A stretch of DNA of 16,488 nucleotides from an uncultured Flavobacteriales bacterium (GTDB taxonomy: Bacteria > Bacteroidota > Bacteroidia > Flavobacteriales > Crocinitomicaceae): assembly GCA_946479985.1 (NCBI GenBank), contig CAMLIF010000090.1:1-16488 (forward strand). The letters run 5' to 3'. Of this stretch, positions 1 to 7,850 are shown in pieces. Under the pieces are notes generated by a model, which was given only the letters and a program-made list of their open reading frames with translations, was not told the origin of the DNA and searched no databases. A program made the position numbers and the translations under genes. Within the stretch, counting starts at the first letter, position 1. Every line of letters starts with the position of its first letter.

Positions 1-1
1 C

Positions 2-658
2 TCCCTTTTTATTGTGGGTTTAAGTTCGCTAATTGGTGCAGGGCAGCGGATCTATACGAAACAAGTTGACTTGAAAACCGCGCTTTTCTTCGGAGTACCT
101 TCGCTTATTGCTGTATATATTACACGTTCCAGTATTATACCACTAATCCCGGTTGATTGGTTCGGGATTGAAGATGGTAAGAGTTTAATTCTAATGCTGC
201 TTTTTGCACTGTTGATGCTGGTGGCTTCTTTTTCCATGCTAACCAGTTCTCCACATTGTGATGATACAAAAAAAGTACGCTTTTCCAATTATTCATTCAT
301 AATCATTTTGGGTATTATTGAAGGAACAATCTCTGGTTTAGTAGGAGCAGGAGGTGGTTTTTTGATTGTTCCGGCATTGGTACTGATCTGTAAAATGGAT
401 ATTAAACGCGCTATTGGAACATCTTTATTAATTGTAGCGGTTAAATCGTTGGTAGGTTTTGCAGGGCACTTAAAAACCGGCGCAGTTGTAGATTGGAAGC
501 TTGTTCTGATATTTGCCGCCTGCACTGTCGTTGGGATTGTAATAGGAATTGCCTTTTCTTCCAAATTTTCCTCCGAGCGGTTGAAGCGGTTTTTCGCTTA
601 TTTCGTAATAACCATGGCACTGGTGATAGTTGCTAAGGAGTTGGCGCGTTTTTTCTAA
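2..658 (+). CDS. TauE/SafE-family sulfite/anion exporter, 5' end cut by window edge
   Basis: Integral inner-membrane transporter of the TauE/SafE family (established family), whose members move sulfite, sulfoacetate or related sulfur anions across the membrane. The reading frame is open to the left edge (frame starts at base 2), and the first visible residues already match the interior of the first membrane repeat (SLFIVGLSSLIGAG), so I infer that roughly 40-50 residues are missing and that the GTG at 14 is not the true start. Counting from that GTG, hydrophobic segments lie near residues 22-45, 57-76, 93-125, 134-150, 161-181 and 192-210. The second glycine-rich repeat signature, GLVGAGGGFLIVP, sits at about 108-120. 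The next gene on the same strand, 132 bases on, is a CstB-like persulfide dioxygenase, which suggests export of sulfite or thiosulfate made during sulfide detoxification. The family call is firm; the substrate is inferred from the neighbour. Confidence 0.87.
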   Translation, partial: SLFIVGLSSLIGAGQRIYTKQVDLKTALFFGVPSLIAVYITRSSIIPLIPVDWFGIEDGKSLILMLLFALLMLVASFSMLTSSPHCDDTKKVRFSNYSFIIILGIIEGTISGLVGAGGGFLIVPALVLICKMDIKRAIGTSLLIVAVKSLVGFAGHLKTGAVVDWKLVLIFAACTVVGIVIGIAFSSKFSSERLKRFFAYFVITMALVIVAKELARFF

Positions 659-734
659 TTTCTTTGGTTGAAAACCACGGAATAAAAATCCAATCTAAAG
701 CAATTTTACCTCGCATTTATTCCATGCGTTAGTG

Positions 735-742
735 TAATTTTG
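735..742 (+). promoter_or_regulatory. Candidate -7 promoter box (TAATTTTG) before the persulfide dioxygenase gene
   Basis: TAATTTTG fits the Bacteroidota -7 consensus TAnnTTTG exactly and lies 48 bases before the ATG at 791. No clear TTG -33 element is visible at the usual spacing, so this is only a candidate. If real, the dioxygenase gene can be transcribed separately from the exporter gene upstream. Confidence 0.35.
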
Positions 743-790
743 TATTTCAGTTTTTGAGACTTTTTTTATCTCGAATTTAGACAGGAAACT

Positions 791-2263
791 ATGACAATAG
801 AACAGATATATACAGGTTGTTTGGCTCAGGGAGCTTACTACATTACGTCAAACGGTGAAGCGGCAATCATTGACCCGTTAAGAGAAATTACACCTTATAT
901 TGAGCGCGCTCAAAAAGATGGCGTTCAGATCAAGTACATCTTTGAAACCCATTTTCACGCTGATTTCGTTTCAGGACACGTAGATCTTGCAAAAGCTACC
1001 GGAGCAACAATTATTTATGGGCCAAATGCACAAACTGCTTTTGAATCGCACATTGCTACTGACGGAGAAATTTTTCCATTGGGAGACTGTTCGATAAAAG
1101 TATTGCATACTCCCGGGCATACCATGGAAAGTTCTTGTTACCTTCTAAGAGATGAGAATGAAAAAGACACAGCAATTTTCTCGGGTGATACATTGTTTAT
1201 TGGCGATGTTGGTCGACCGGATTTAGCTCAGAAAGCAGCTACTATGACCCAGGAGGAATTAGCAGCTATTTTATACAAATCATTGCGCGAAAAAGTTATG
1301 ACACTGGCAGACGATGTGACGGTTTACCCTGCGCATGGAGCCGGTTCTGCATGTGGAAAAAACATGAGTAAGGAAACGGTAAGTACAATCGGCGAACAAA
1401 GGAAATTGAACTACGCGCTTCGTGCAGATATGACAGAGGTAGAGTTTGTTGCTGAATTGACAGAGGGATTATTGCCTCCTCCTGGATATTTCGGAATGAA
1501 CGTTGCCATGAATAAAAATGGTTACGATGCCATTCACGAAGTAATGGAACGTGGTTTAACAGCGTTAGAGCCGAAAGAATTCGAAGCAGTTGCAAATTCT
1601 ACCGGAGCAATTATCCTGGATACGCGAAAAGCCGGTATTTTCTCACAGGGTTTCATTCCAAATGCCATTAATATTGGTCTTGATGGACAATTTGCGCCGT
1701 GGGTAGGAGCAATGCTGCCTGATGTTAAACAGCAGATTTTACTGGTTACTGAAGACGGAATGGAAGAGGAGACAGTAAAACGTCTGGCACGCGTAGGTTA
1801 TGATTTCGTGATTGGATATTTGAAAGGCGGAATGGATGCCTGGAAATCTTATTCAACAGAATTAGATACGGTAAACCGAATTACACCGGAACAATTTGCT
1901 GTTGAATTCAAAACAAAACCAATTGTTATTGATGTTCGCAAGCCCGGTGAATATTCCGGAGAGCATGTTGATGGAGCGCTTTCAATTCCACTCGATTTTA
2001 TTAACGAACAACTAAACGACTTCCCGAAAGATCAGCCATTTATTATTCATTGCCAGGGTGGTTACAGAAGTATGATTGCGGCTTCCATTCTGAAATCAAG
2101 AGGTTGGGAGAACTTTAAAGAAGTGGAAGGTGGCTATGGTGCCATTTCAAAAACAGGAGTTCCTGTAACTGATTTTGTTTGTCCTTCAACTTTGAAAACG
2201 AAAGAAACAGAATTAACTGAGCCAGTTGTTAAGAAAAGCTGGTTACAACGAATCTTCGGGTAA
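791..2263 (+). CDS. CstB-like MBL-fold persulfide dioxygenase fused to two rhodanese domains
   Basis: A 490-residue cytoplasmic enzyme predicted to oxidise protein or low-molecular-weight persulfides and hand sulfur on through a rhodanese domain, giving sulfite/thiosulfate. Domain order: an ETHE1-type metallo-beta-lactamase domain (about 1-240), a rhodanese-like domain (about 265-355) and a C-terminal rhodanese (about 362-460). Probable single-iron ligands are H54 (in THFHAD), H110 (TPGH) and D133 (SGD); H56, D58 and H182 (YPAHG) are also present. The residue after D58 is Phe rather than the His of dizinc hydrolases, as expected for persulfide dioxygenases. The last domain has the catalytic loop CQGGYRS with Cys421. 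The middle domain keeps the fold words (ILDTRKAG) but has no Cys where the loop should be (LLVTEDG, about 317-323), so it is probably non-catalytic. MBL, dead rhodanese, live rhodanese is the architecture of staphylococcal CstB. The start is supported by AGGAAA a few bases before the ATG. Confidence 0.88.
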   Translation: MTIEQIYTGCLAQGAYYITSNGEAAIIDPLREITPYIERAQKDGVQIKYIFETHFHADFVSGHVDLAKATGATIIYGPNAQTAFESHIATDGEIFPLGDCSIKVLHTPGHTMESSCYLLRDENEKDTAIFSGDTLFIGDVGRPDLAQKAATMTQEELAAILYKSLREKVMTLADDVTVYPAHGAGSACGKNMSKETVSTIGEQRKLNYALRADMTEVEFVAELTEGLLPPPGYFGMNVAMNKNGYDAIHEVMERGLTALEPKEFEAVANSTGAIILDTRKAGIFSQGFIPNAINIGLDGQFAPWVGAMLPDVKQQILLVTEDGMEEETVKRLARVGYDFVIGYLKGGMDAWKSYSTELDTVNRITPEQFAVEFKTKPIVIDVRKPGEYSGEHVDGALSIPLDFINEQLNDFPKDQPFIIHCQGGYRSMIAASILKSRGWENFKEVEGGYGAISKTGVPVTDFVCPSTLKTKETELTEPVVKKSWLQRIFG

Positions 2264-2300
2264 TTACAAGTTTTTTCAATTTTGCGTAAGGCATTTCTCT

Positions 2301-2340
2301 GATAAAAGAAAGAAATAGAATACCCGCAATTGGGTGTTCT
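2301..2340 (-). terminator. Hairpin terminator of the acyltransferase operon (minus strand)
   Basis: Bases 2317-2325 (AGAATACCC) and 2332-2340 (GGGTGTTCT) form a 9-bp stem with one U-G wobble and a 6-base loop. Read on the minus strand, the hairpin is followed by a U-rich run (ATTTCTTTCTTTTATC), the shape of an intrinsic terminator. It lies 14 bases past the stop of the minus-strand GNAT gene. On the plus strand it lacks a T run, so it probably stops the minus-strand operon only, although the hairpin could still slow the convergent transcript. Confidence 0.6.
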
Positions 2341-2353
2341 ATGTGATGAGTCA

Positions 2354-3274
2354 TTAGTAATTAATATGCCGTTCTTTCTTGTCGTCGTAGATATCTGCTA
2401 ACGTAACTAAAATTCCCGTTTCCTCCACGTCGCCAAATTCATGGTTTACTGCAGTACCAAAGGTTTTCATGGTAGGAGAGAGGTTCATGTAGATATTTAC
2501 CAATGGAGGAATATTTTCCCCTCTTGCGCGAACGTAATTGTTTAATACCTTAAAACCGTCTTTGAACTCCAGACCTGCCAATTGTTGTTCCGCGTAGTCT
2601 GCATCGTAGTTTTGAACTAATGGATGAAAGGGTTTCATTAAGTTCTCCTTATCCGGAAAATAATGATTCATAAAATGGAGTAGAAAGTCACGGCTTTCTC
2701 TGTCATAACTTGGATACATGGTTACTTTCCCGAAAAAATATTTGATTTCGGTATAAGTTCTTGCAATAGCTCCCAGTCCGTCCCAAATATTATCAAGTGC
2801 AAAAAGTCCTTTTCTCGGGTTGTTTGTCGGCTGATAGTTCGGCTGAACCCAACTTCTTCCAAGTTCAATAGTGTATGGTAAGTAATCTGTTACAAATTCG
2901 TCAGTGAAGTCGAAATAGTGAGCGGTTGAAAGATGAATTTCGTCTTTCGAAACAATTGCCTTTTCGCAGCAAATGAATCGATATCCACCAATAATCTCCA
3001 AATCTTCCGGTGACCAAACTATTAATTGCTCGTAACACAATTCGCTGGTATCGAATTCGTCTAAATCTAACGGAAGTCCGGTTCCACCACCTGCAGCTCT
3101 GAAAGTTACTTCGCGTAAACGACCAATTTCTTTCAAAACGTTTGGCGCATTATGCTGATTGATGATGTAAATTTCGTTTTCTCCTTTACGTGTAATACGC
3201 ACCAAACCGGCGCTTTTCAGTTCCTGAACTAAAACGGTGCGATCTATCGGATCAATGATTGCTTCAGTTTTCAT
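2354..3274 (-). CDS. GNAT-fold N-acyltransferase, GlsB/OlsB-like (amino-acid lipid synthesis)
   Basis: A 306-residue protein of the hemolysin/OlsB-type GNAT acyltransferase family (Acetyltransf_5-like). Members transfer a 3-hydroxyacyl group from acyl carrier protein to the amino group of glycine, ornithine or another amino acid, the first step of amino-lipid synthesis. Family-like words visible here are GRLREVTFRAAGGGTG (about 51-66), the core strand EIIGGYRF (about 93-100), and ELGRSWVQPNYQ (about 137-148) followed by a long helical region with FALDNIWDGLGA (158-169). There is no signal peptide or membrane span, so it is probably cytosolic or peripheral. Its start overlaps the stop of the upstream PlsC-like gene by 4 bases (ATGA), indicating translational coupling. 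In Bacteroides the equivalent pair, GlsB and GlsA, makes glycine lipids; that assignment is by analogy. The amino-acid substrate cannot be read from the sequence. Confidence 0.78.
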   Translation of the reverse strand: MKTEAIIDPIDRTVLVQELKSAGLVRITRKGENEIYIINQHNAPNVLKEIGRLREVTFRAAGGGTGLPLDLDEFDTSELCYEQLIVWSPEDLEIIGGYRFICCEKAIVSKDEIHLSTAHYFDFTDEFVTDYLPYTIELGRSWVQPNYQPTNNPRKGLFALDNIWDGLGAIARTYTEIKYFFGKVTMYPSYDRESRDFLLHFMNHYFPDKENLMKPFHPLVQNYDADYAEQQLAGLEFKDGFKVLNNYVRARGENIPPLVNIYMNLSPTMKTFGTAVNHEFGDVEETGILVTLADIYDDKKERHINY

Positions 3275-4095
3275 TTTGTATCGGAGTTTAATGTCATTAC
3301 GTGTTTTTGCATCCAGATAGCTGCTTCTTTATCAGATCTGTGGTGCTTTAAATCTTCAATTTTGATTGGATCACCAACTGTAAACACAACGTGCTGATTA
3401 CGTTGACGGAACAATTCATCTGGTAAATAAAGCATTTCCAGGTTTGCCTTTATTCCCAGAAATGTACGGAAATTGGCCAAACGGTAAAAGAAATTCGATA
3501 AATGTCCTTTGATGTGAACCGGTATAATAGTTTGATTGTTGTTTTTCGACTGTTTGATGAATGTTTTTTTCCATTCGAGATCCTGTACAATTCCTTTCTT
3601 TCTTCGGCTCACCAATCCAGCCGGGAAAATACACACTAAATTGTCTGAAGCAAATAATTCGTTCACTTGTTTCAGGCTGTCGCCCTTGGTTTTGCCGTGT
3701 TTGTTGATCCCAACAAAAATGTCGTTAAGTCGTCCAAGATGGAGTAAGAGGTCGTTCACAATGAATTTGATATCGGTTCTGTGGTTTCTCAAAGCATCAA
3801 TAAGAATGATGGCGTCCATTCCACCAAGCGGGTGATTCATTGCAAGAACGCATTTTCCTTCCTTTGGAATTTTCTCCATGCCTCTTACTTCGTATGTAAT
3901 ATTGAGGTATTCAACTACATCTGCACAGAATTTCTGATTGTAGGAATTCGGGCGGTCTCTCAGGAACTTATTGATTTCATCCTGGTGAATAATCCGTTCG
4001 ATGTATCGAAGAATAAAACCCGGAATCCATTTGATTAATCTCGGATTTTTACTCGAGATCATTCTGCGTACGTTAATCAAATCTTCCTGCGCCAT
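3271..4095 (-). CDS. PlsC-like O-acyltransferase, GlsA/OlsA-like (amino-acid lipid synthesis)
   Basis: A 274-residue lysophospholipid-acyltransferase-fold enzyme, predicted to add the second, ester-linked acyl chain to the hydroxyl of an N-acyl amino acid (or, less likely, to lysophosphatidic acid). The catalytic motif is NHPLGGMD at 87-94, with H88 and D94 separated by five residues rather than the usual four. The second block reads IFPAG (156-160), with Ala in place of the Glu in the common FPEG. The flanking SRRKKGIVQDLEWKKTFI (about 163-180) and IIPVHIKG (190-197) look like the substrate-side blocks. These departures fit the amino-lipid branch of the family rather than standard PlsC. It is the first gene of a two-gene operon with the GNAT acyltransferase at 2354-3274. 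No strong promoter box is visible; CGAAGGTA at 4103-4110, read in reverse as TACCTTCG, is one base off consensus. Confidence 0.77.
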   Translation of the reverse strand: MAQEDLINVRRMISSKNPRLIKWIPGFILRYIERIIHQDEINKFLRDRPNSYNQKFCADVVEYLNITYEVRGMEKIPKEGKCVLAMNHPLGGMDAIILIDALRNHRTDIKFIVNDLLLHLGRLNDIFVGINKHGKTKGDSLKQVNELFASDNLVCIFPAGLVSRRKKGIVQDLEWKKTFIKQSKNNNQTIIPVHIKGHLSNFFYRLANFRTFLGIKANLEMLYLPDELFRQRNQHVVFTVGDPIKIEDLKHHRSDKEAAIWMQKHVMTLNSDTK

Positions 4096-4344
4096 TGTAG
4101 AACGAAGGTAAGAAAAAACTGGAAATTTCAGACGTTTTTGGAGGGGATTGAAAGTTGAATTATTTCATTTAGGTTAATGAAAAAAGGCTTTTCACACCTC
4201 CGCTTCAGATGGATTATGAAACTCCTGAGATCAGGATTGGATTATTCGGTTTGGTGAAATATTTCGAAGTAAAAGAGGTAGTATGAGTAAAGGTTTACAG
4301 GAGATCTTGCTTTCGGCTGAAAATCAACGGGAACAGACTTTCTA

Positions 4345-4372
4345 CATAATTTTATAAATTTATAAAATTATG
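4345..4372. repeat. 28-bp perfect AT palindrome downstream of the DUF4249 gene
   Basis: The arms CATAATTTTATAAA and TTTATAAAATTATG are exact reverse complements with no central spacer (14 bp each). Only the outermost pair is C/G; the rest is A/T. It lies 15 bases past the stop of the minus-strand DUF4249 gene, so it may act as a weak terminator or mRNA 3' hairpin for the receptor operon. No long U run follows on the minus strand, and a protein-binding role is equally possible. The rest of the 291-base gap 4096-4386 shows only short unconvincing reading frames. Confidence 0.6.
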
Positions 4373-4386
4373 AGAGTGGTCAAAAT

Positions 4387-5340
4387 TCACTCCACACAAT
4401 AAAGCGTATCAAAACTGGGCGAAAACCCTGCCCAAATACCCAAAGCTCCGCCGGTAATATTTGTCGGAATAACGATCGGACTGGCAAAAGGATTCCCATT
4501 CGTCTGCAGCTGGGTATACTTCTTCTCGTAGAATTCATAAACGTCGGCAGACATCTTTGACAATTTAATGACGACTGAATCTCCCTGGTAGTAATATCCT
4601 TTGTTTCTCCCTGGAACAGATTCGTCGTAATAGCTCATCGGGTTTTCGTACCCGAAATCGAATGTTTGACCGTTAATGAACTCGTCGTCGAAAACGGGAC
4701 TGTACGTTTTCGAGAAGTTGGCGTCCCGCGGGGCTCCGTTTATGATATTGATGCGTTTTACTTCCCACATATAAGCGTCGAACTGGTTGGGCGGATCGGA
4801 AAGACGTGCCCATGAAAAGCCATAACCCGGATCTGGGTCAGGATCCGGCTTCCAATAAACCGAATCGAGAGCTGTTGGCTGTTCAATTTTTGTGACGGAG
4901 GTATAGATCTTTCCCTCAAACTCTACTTTCAGGCTGTATGTTTTACCAACTTCACCCCAAATTGCAGTATTGAACGAAGTATAGGCGCATAAGTGATAAT
5001 TCGCCAGTTCATCTTCAGGAACACCGAACAGATCTGCGGCAATAGCTTCAGTTCCGGGAGGGAGATTGTCTGTACAAACTTCGTCTAAAACAACGCTGGT
5101 AGTACCGTCTGAAACGGTAATGGTTGCGCCAGACTCAAAACTGTTTAAGAACGCATCCAGTGATGTGGAGGCATAAATATTCTGAGATTTTGAGATTAAG
5201 ACTATCGGTGGCTGACCGGTTTCAATACGACCGTCAATCACTAGTTTTTGCTCAAATTCCGGTAGTTTGATTTCAACATCCTTGGCACAGGAAGTTAAAA
5301 ACAAAATGAGACTCAATATGCTTAAAATTCGAAATTCCAT
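4387..5340 (-). CDS. DUF4249-family outer-membrane lipoprotein, partner of a TonB receptor
   Basis: A 317-residue predicted lipoprotein. The N-terminus (MEFRILSILSLILFLTSCAKD) is a short hydrophobic signal ending in an LTSC lipobox, with Cys18 as the lipidated residue. The mature part matches the DUF4249 pattern as I know it: an early VIDGRIETGQPP segment (about 34-45), a beta-rich section with TITVSDGTTSVVL (about 73-85), and WGEVGKTYSLKVEFEGKIYTS (about 128-148). Residues 164-175 are rich in Asp and Pro. The biochemical function of DUF4249 is unknown; its members sit next to TonB-dependent receptors in Bacteroidota and probably help bind or pass substrate at the cell surface, as SusD-type lipoproteins do. 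Its start lies inside the end of the receptor gene (19-base overlap in another frame), so the two are almost certainly co-translated. The substrate is unknown. Confidence 0.82.
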   Translation of the reverse strand: MEFRILSILSLILFLTSCAKDVEIKLPEFEQKLVIDGRIETGQPPIVLISKSQNIYASTSLDAFLNSFESGATITVSDGTTSVVLDEVCTDNLPPGTEAIAADLFGVPEDELANYHLCAYTSFNTAIWGEVGKTYSLKVEFEGKIYTSVTKIEQPTALDSVYWKPDPDPDPGYGFSWARLSDPPNQFDAYMWEVKRINIINGAPRDANFSKTYSPVFDDEFINGQTFDFGYENPMSYYDESVPGRNKGYYYQGDSVVIKLSKMSADVYEFYEKKYTQLQTNGNPFASPIVIPTNITGGALGIWAGFSPSFDTLYCVE

Positions 5341-7724
5341 GTTATACTTGGTAAAATGGGAAATAATGAGACTTGTTTTACGCTGATCTTGAAATCATTC
5401 TGCAGCAAATTTCCTTTGTCATCGATGTACAGAAAATAAGGATTTGCCCTATTGTACACATTGTAAACCGAGAAGTTCCAGTTTTGCTGAATGCGTCGTT
5501 TTACCTGGATTTCGTTTCCTTCTAAATCAGTTTTCTTTTTCATTGGATTTACGTAATATGTTGCTGAGATATCTAGTCTGTGGTAGGGAGCCATGCGCGT
5601 TGAATTGCGCTCTCCGTAATTAAAGAGCAGTTGTTGATCCTGAAAATACCAGCTGTTCGGGAGGGTTAATGTATTACCCGTTGCAAAAATAAATGACCAG
5701 CTAAATGTCCAGCGATCGGTTAGTTCATATATCCCAACGACAGTCAGGTCATGCCGTCGGTCGTATTTGGCAGGATAAGGTGTAACCTGGATATCACGAA
5801 AATAACGCATTGTTTTCGACCAGGTGTAACCTATCCACCCAGTTAACTTGCCAACTTTGCGTTTAACGAAAAATTCTGCACCGTAACTCCAGCCTGCTCC
5901 ATATACAAGCAGATTGTCTGTATTGTCGTTTACGTTGTCTGTTGGAAGAGCTCCTTGTTTGAACTCAACAATATTCTTCATGTGTTTGTAATACAATTCA
6001 ACCGAACCTTCCCATTTTCCGCTTGCCAGATTTTTGAAATAACCAAGTGATGCCTGGTAGCCTTTTTGCGGTTTTGCAAGATCCGTTGATGGATACCAAA
6101 TATCAGTAGGAAGTGAAACGGCGCTCAAACTGGTTAAGTGCACAAATTGATTATTGTACATGTATCCTGCTTTGATACTGCTGTATTTTCCTGTAAGTAT
6201 ACGGGCTGAGATCCGTGGTTCCAGTCCCTGGTAAAACGCAATAATGTCGTTAGACGAATAAGTAACCGTACTATCCGGATTTCCGGGAACGTTTTTTACG
6301 TAACGGGTAAAGGGTCCAACGAATTGATAAGCTGTATAACGTAATCCGGCATTGATACGGATCTTTTCGTTCAGATCAAACTCGTCCTGGAAGTAAACCG
6401 CAGATTCATGGCTATAGAGTTTCTGCGCAAGCCCCGTGTCAAATACAACATCTTCCTGTTTTGCACTGACACTGGTAGGTGTGAAGGTGTGAAAACAGTA
6501 ATCGGCCCCCCATTTCAGGCTGTGTCTTCCTTCAGGGAAATAACTGAAGTTCACTTTTCCGTTCAGGTCCCTGATACCCGACTTCAATTCGAATAAAAAA
6601 TCTTCCTGTTCCGAACCAAAACTGAACAGGTAGTCGGTTACAGAAGCTGTTGTGCTCATGATTAGCTTATTTGAGAACTGATGGTTCCACTTCAAAGCGG
6701 CAATTCCATTTCCCCAGGGCATTTTCACATTAAAGTCGTCCTCTTTATTTCCGAAAACGAAAAGATCTTTTCCGTAATAACCGCTTAGGTAAATGTCGTC
6801 TTTCTTCCCGAGTTTGTAATGAAATTTTGCATTGAAGTCATAGAAATAATAAGATGTTCCCTTGAAAGGAGATGAATCTTTGATCAGCATTTTCATGAAC
6901 AGATCAATATACGTCCTGCGAGCGGAAACAATGAATGATCCCCGTTTTTTGAGCAATGGGCCTTCAACTGTTAATCGGGATGAGATCAAACCTAAACCAC
7001 CGGTTACCGTTATTTTATTTTGATTCCCATTGTTGGTGTTTACCTCAAGTACAGATGAAAGCCTCCCGCCATAAGTTGCTGGCATTCCTCCTTTTATTAA
7101 ATTGACATTTTTGATTGCATCTGAGTTAAATACGGAAAAGAACCCGAATAAGTGAGAAGCGTTGTATACCTGCGTATTGTCGAGAAGTACCAGGTTTTGG
7201 TCCGGTGAACCACCACGTACGTAGAATCCCTGTCCGCCTTCACTTACCGAAGAAACACCGGGAAGCAGCTGCAGTGTTTTGATCACATCTACTTCGCCCA
7301 GAAAGGCCGGAAGTTTTTTTACCAGTTTAATATCTAGTTCGATCTGTCCGATTTTCGTTGAATTGACGTTTTCATTCATCCTGCCATCAATCACCACATC
7401 TTCGAGCATGTGCTTCGATTGTTTAAAGCCATGATCATAAACCAGATCAGAGCTCAACAGAAGATGGACGGTATCCGATGGGAAATCGGCTGAACGGAAA
7501 ATAATGTTGTATTCACCGGCCGGAACAGTGACAGAATAAAATCCGTATTCGTTTGAAACAGCACCTTTCTTTAATTCAAGAATATAAATGCTTGCGCCAA
7601 TCTGAGTTTCACCTGTCTCTTCTTCCACAATTGTTCCGCTTAATGTCACGTTTTCCTGACTAAAAACAACCTGATTGATGGCTAAACAAAGAAAAAGAAG
7701 AAATGCCCTTAGTAGTTGTTTCAT
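5322..7724 (-). CDS. TonB-dependent receptor with carboxypeptidase-like N-terminal domain
   Basis: An 800-residue outer-membrane beta-barrel receptor that imports an unknown ligand with energy from TonB-ExbBD. A signal peptide spans about 1-22 (hydrophobic core, ending VFSQ). A carboxypeptidase-regulatory-like domain covers about 26-110 (VTLSGTIVEEETGETQIGASI, then GFYSVTVPAGEYNI). The plug covers about 120-235 and carries the hallmark FYVRGGSPDQNLVLLDNTQV (167-186) and the PATYGGRLSSVLEV block (215-228). The rest is barrel, with many alternating aromatic strands and LEPRISAR about two thirds of the way through. It ends in WNFEF, a terminal Phe after alternating aromatics as expected for BAM-assembled barrels. 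The length is normal for the group. The downstream DUF4249 lipoprotein gene overlaps its 3' end. No polysaccharide-utilisation enzymes flank it, so a glycan substrate is not indicated; peptide, siderophore or other ligands remain open. Confidence 0.92.
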   Translation of the reverse strand: MKQLLRAFLLFLCLAINQVVFSQENVTLSGTIVEEETGETQIGASIYILELKKGAVSNEYGFYSVTVPAGEYNIIFRSADFPSDTVHLLLSSDLVYDHGFKQSKHMLEDVVIDGRMNENVNSTKIGQIELDIKLVKKLPAFLGEVDVIKTLQLLPGVSSVSEGGQGFYVRGGSPDQNLVLLDNTQVYNASHLFGFFSVFNSDAIKNVNLIKGGMPATYGGRLSSVLEVNTNNGNQNKITVTGGLGLISSRLTVEGPLLKKRGSFIVSARRTYIDLFMKMLIKDSSPFKGTSYYFYDFNAKFHYKLGKKDDIYLSGYYGKDLFVFGNKEDDFNVKMPWGNGIAALKWNHQFSNKLIMSTTASVTDYLFSFGSEQEDFLFELKSGIRDLNGKVNFSYFPEGRHSLKWGADYCFHTFTPTSVSAKQEDVVFDTGLAQKLYSHESAVYFQDEFDLNEKIRINAGLRYTAYQFVGPFTRYVKNVPGNPDSTVTYSSNDIIAFYQGLEPRISARILTGKYSSIKAGYMYNNQFVHLTSLSAVSLPTDIWYPSTDLAKPQKGYQASLGYFKNLASGKWEGSVELYYKHMKNIVEFKQGALPTDNVNDNTDNLLVYGAGWSYGAEFFVKRKVGKLTGWIGYTWSKTMRYFRDIQVTPYPAKYDRRHDLTVVGIYELTDRWTFSWSFIFATGNTLTLPNSWYFQDQQLLFNYGERNSTRMAPYHRLDISATYYVNPMKKKTDLEGNEIQVKRRIQQNWNFSVYNVYNRANPYFLYIDDKGNLLQNDFKISVKQVSLFPILPSITWNFEF

Positions 7725-7823
7725 GCTGTGAAAATACTGAAAACTTCACTTTTTAATGTTACATATACCATTGAAAATCAAGAATAATTTGTTATATTCA
7801 GTTAAGAAATCAAAATAATTACC

Positions 7824-7850
7824 CTTGAGATCACAAATTGTGATGTCAAG
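7824..7850. promoter_or_regulatory. 27-bp palindrome upstream of the ORF6N gene (copy 1)
   Basis: Arms CTTGAGATCACAA and TTGTGATGTCAAG flank a central A at 7837; 12 of 13 arm positions pair. It sits 17 bases before the ATG at 7868, where an operator or 5' UTR structure would lie, and 99 bases from the divergent receptor gene start. A near-identical copy (25 of 27 bases) lies just after the same gene. Roles open: autoregulatory operator of the ORF6N protein, recombination site, or cassette end. Confidence 0.65.

Noticed and set aside
14..658. GTG at 14 as the real start of the TauE/SafE gene
   Set aside because: The frame is open to the left edge and the protein would begin in the middle of the first membrane repeat; the gene is better read as partial.
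665..677. Small hairpin TGGTT/AACCA after the TauE stop as a terminator
   Set aside because: Only a 5-bp stem with a 3-base loop and no T run after it.
4173..4286. Short overlapping reading frames (about 25-37 codons) between the two minus-strand operons
   Set aside because: Two frames of similar length compete, neither has a convincing ribosome site or recognisable motif, and this size is expected by chance.
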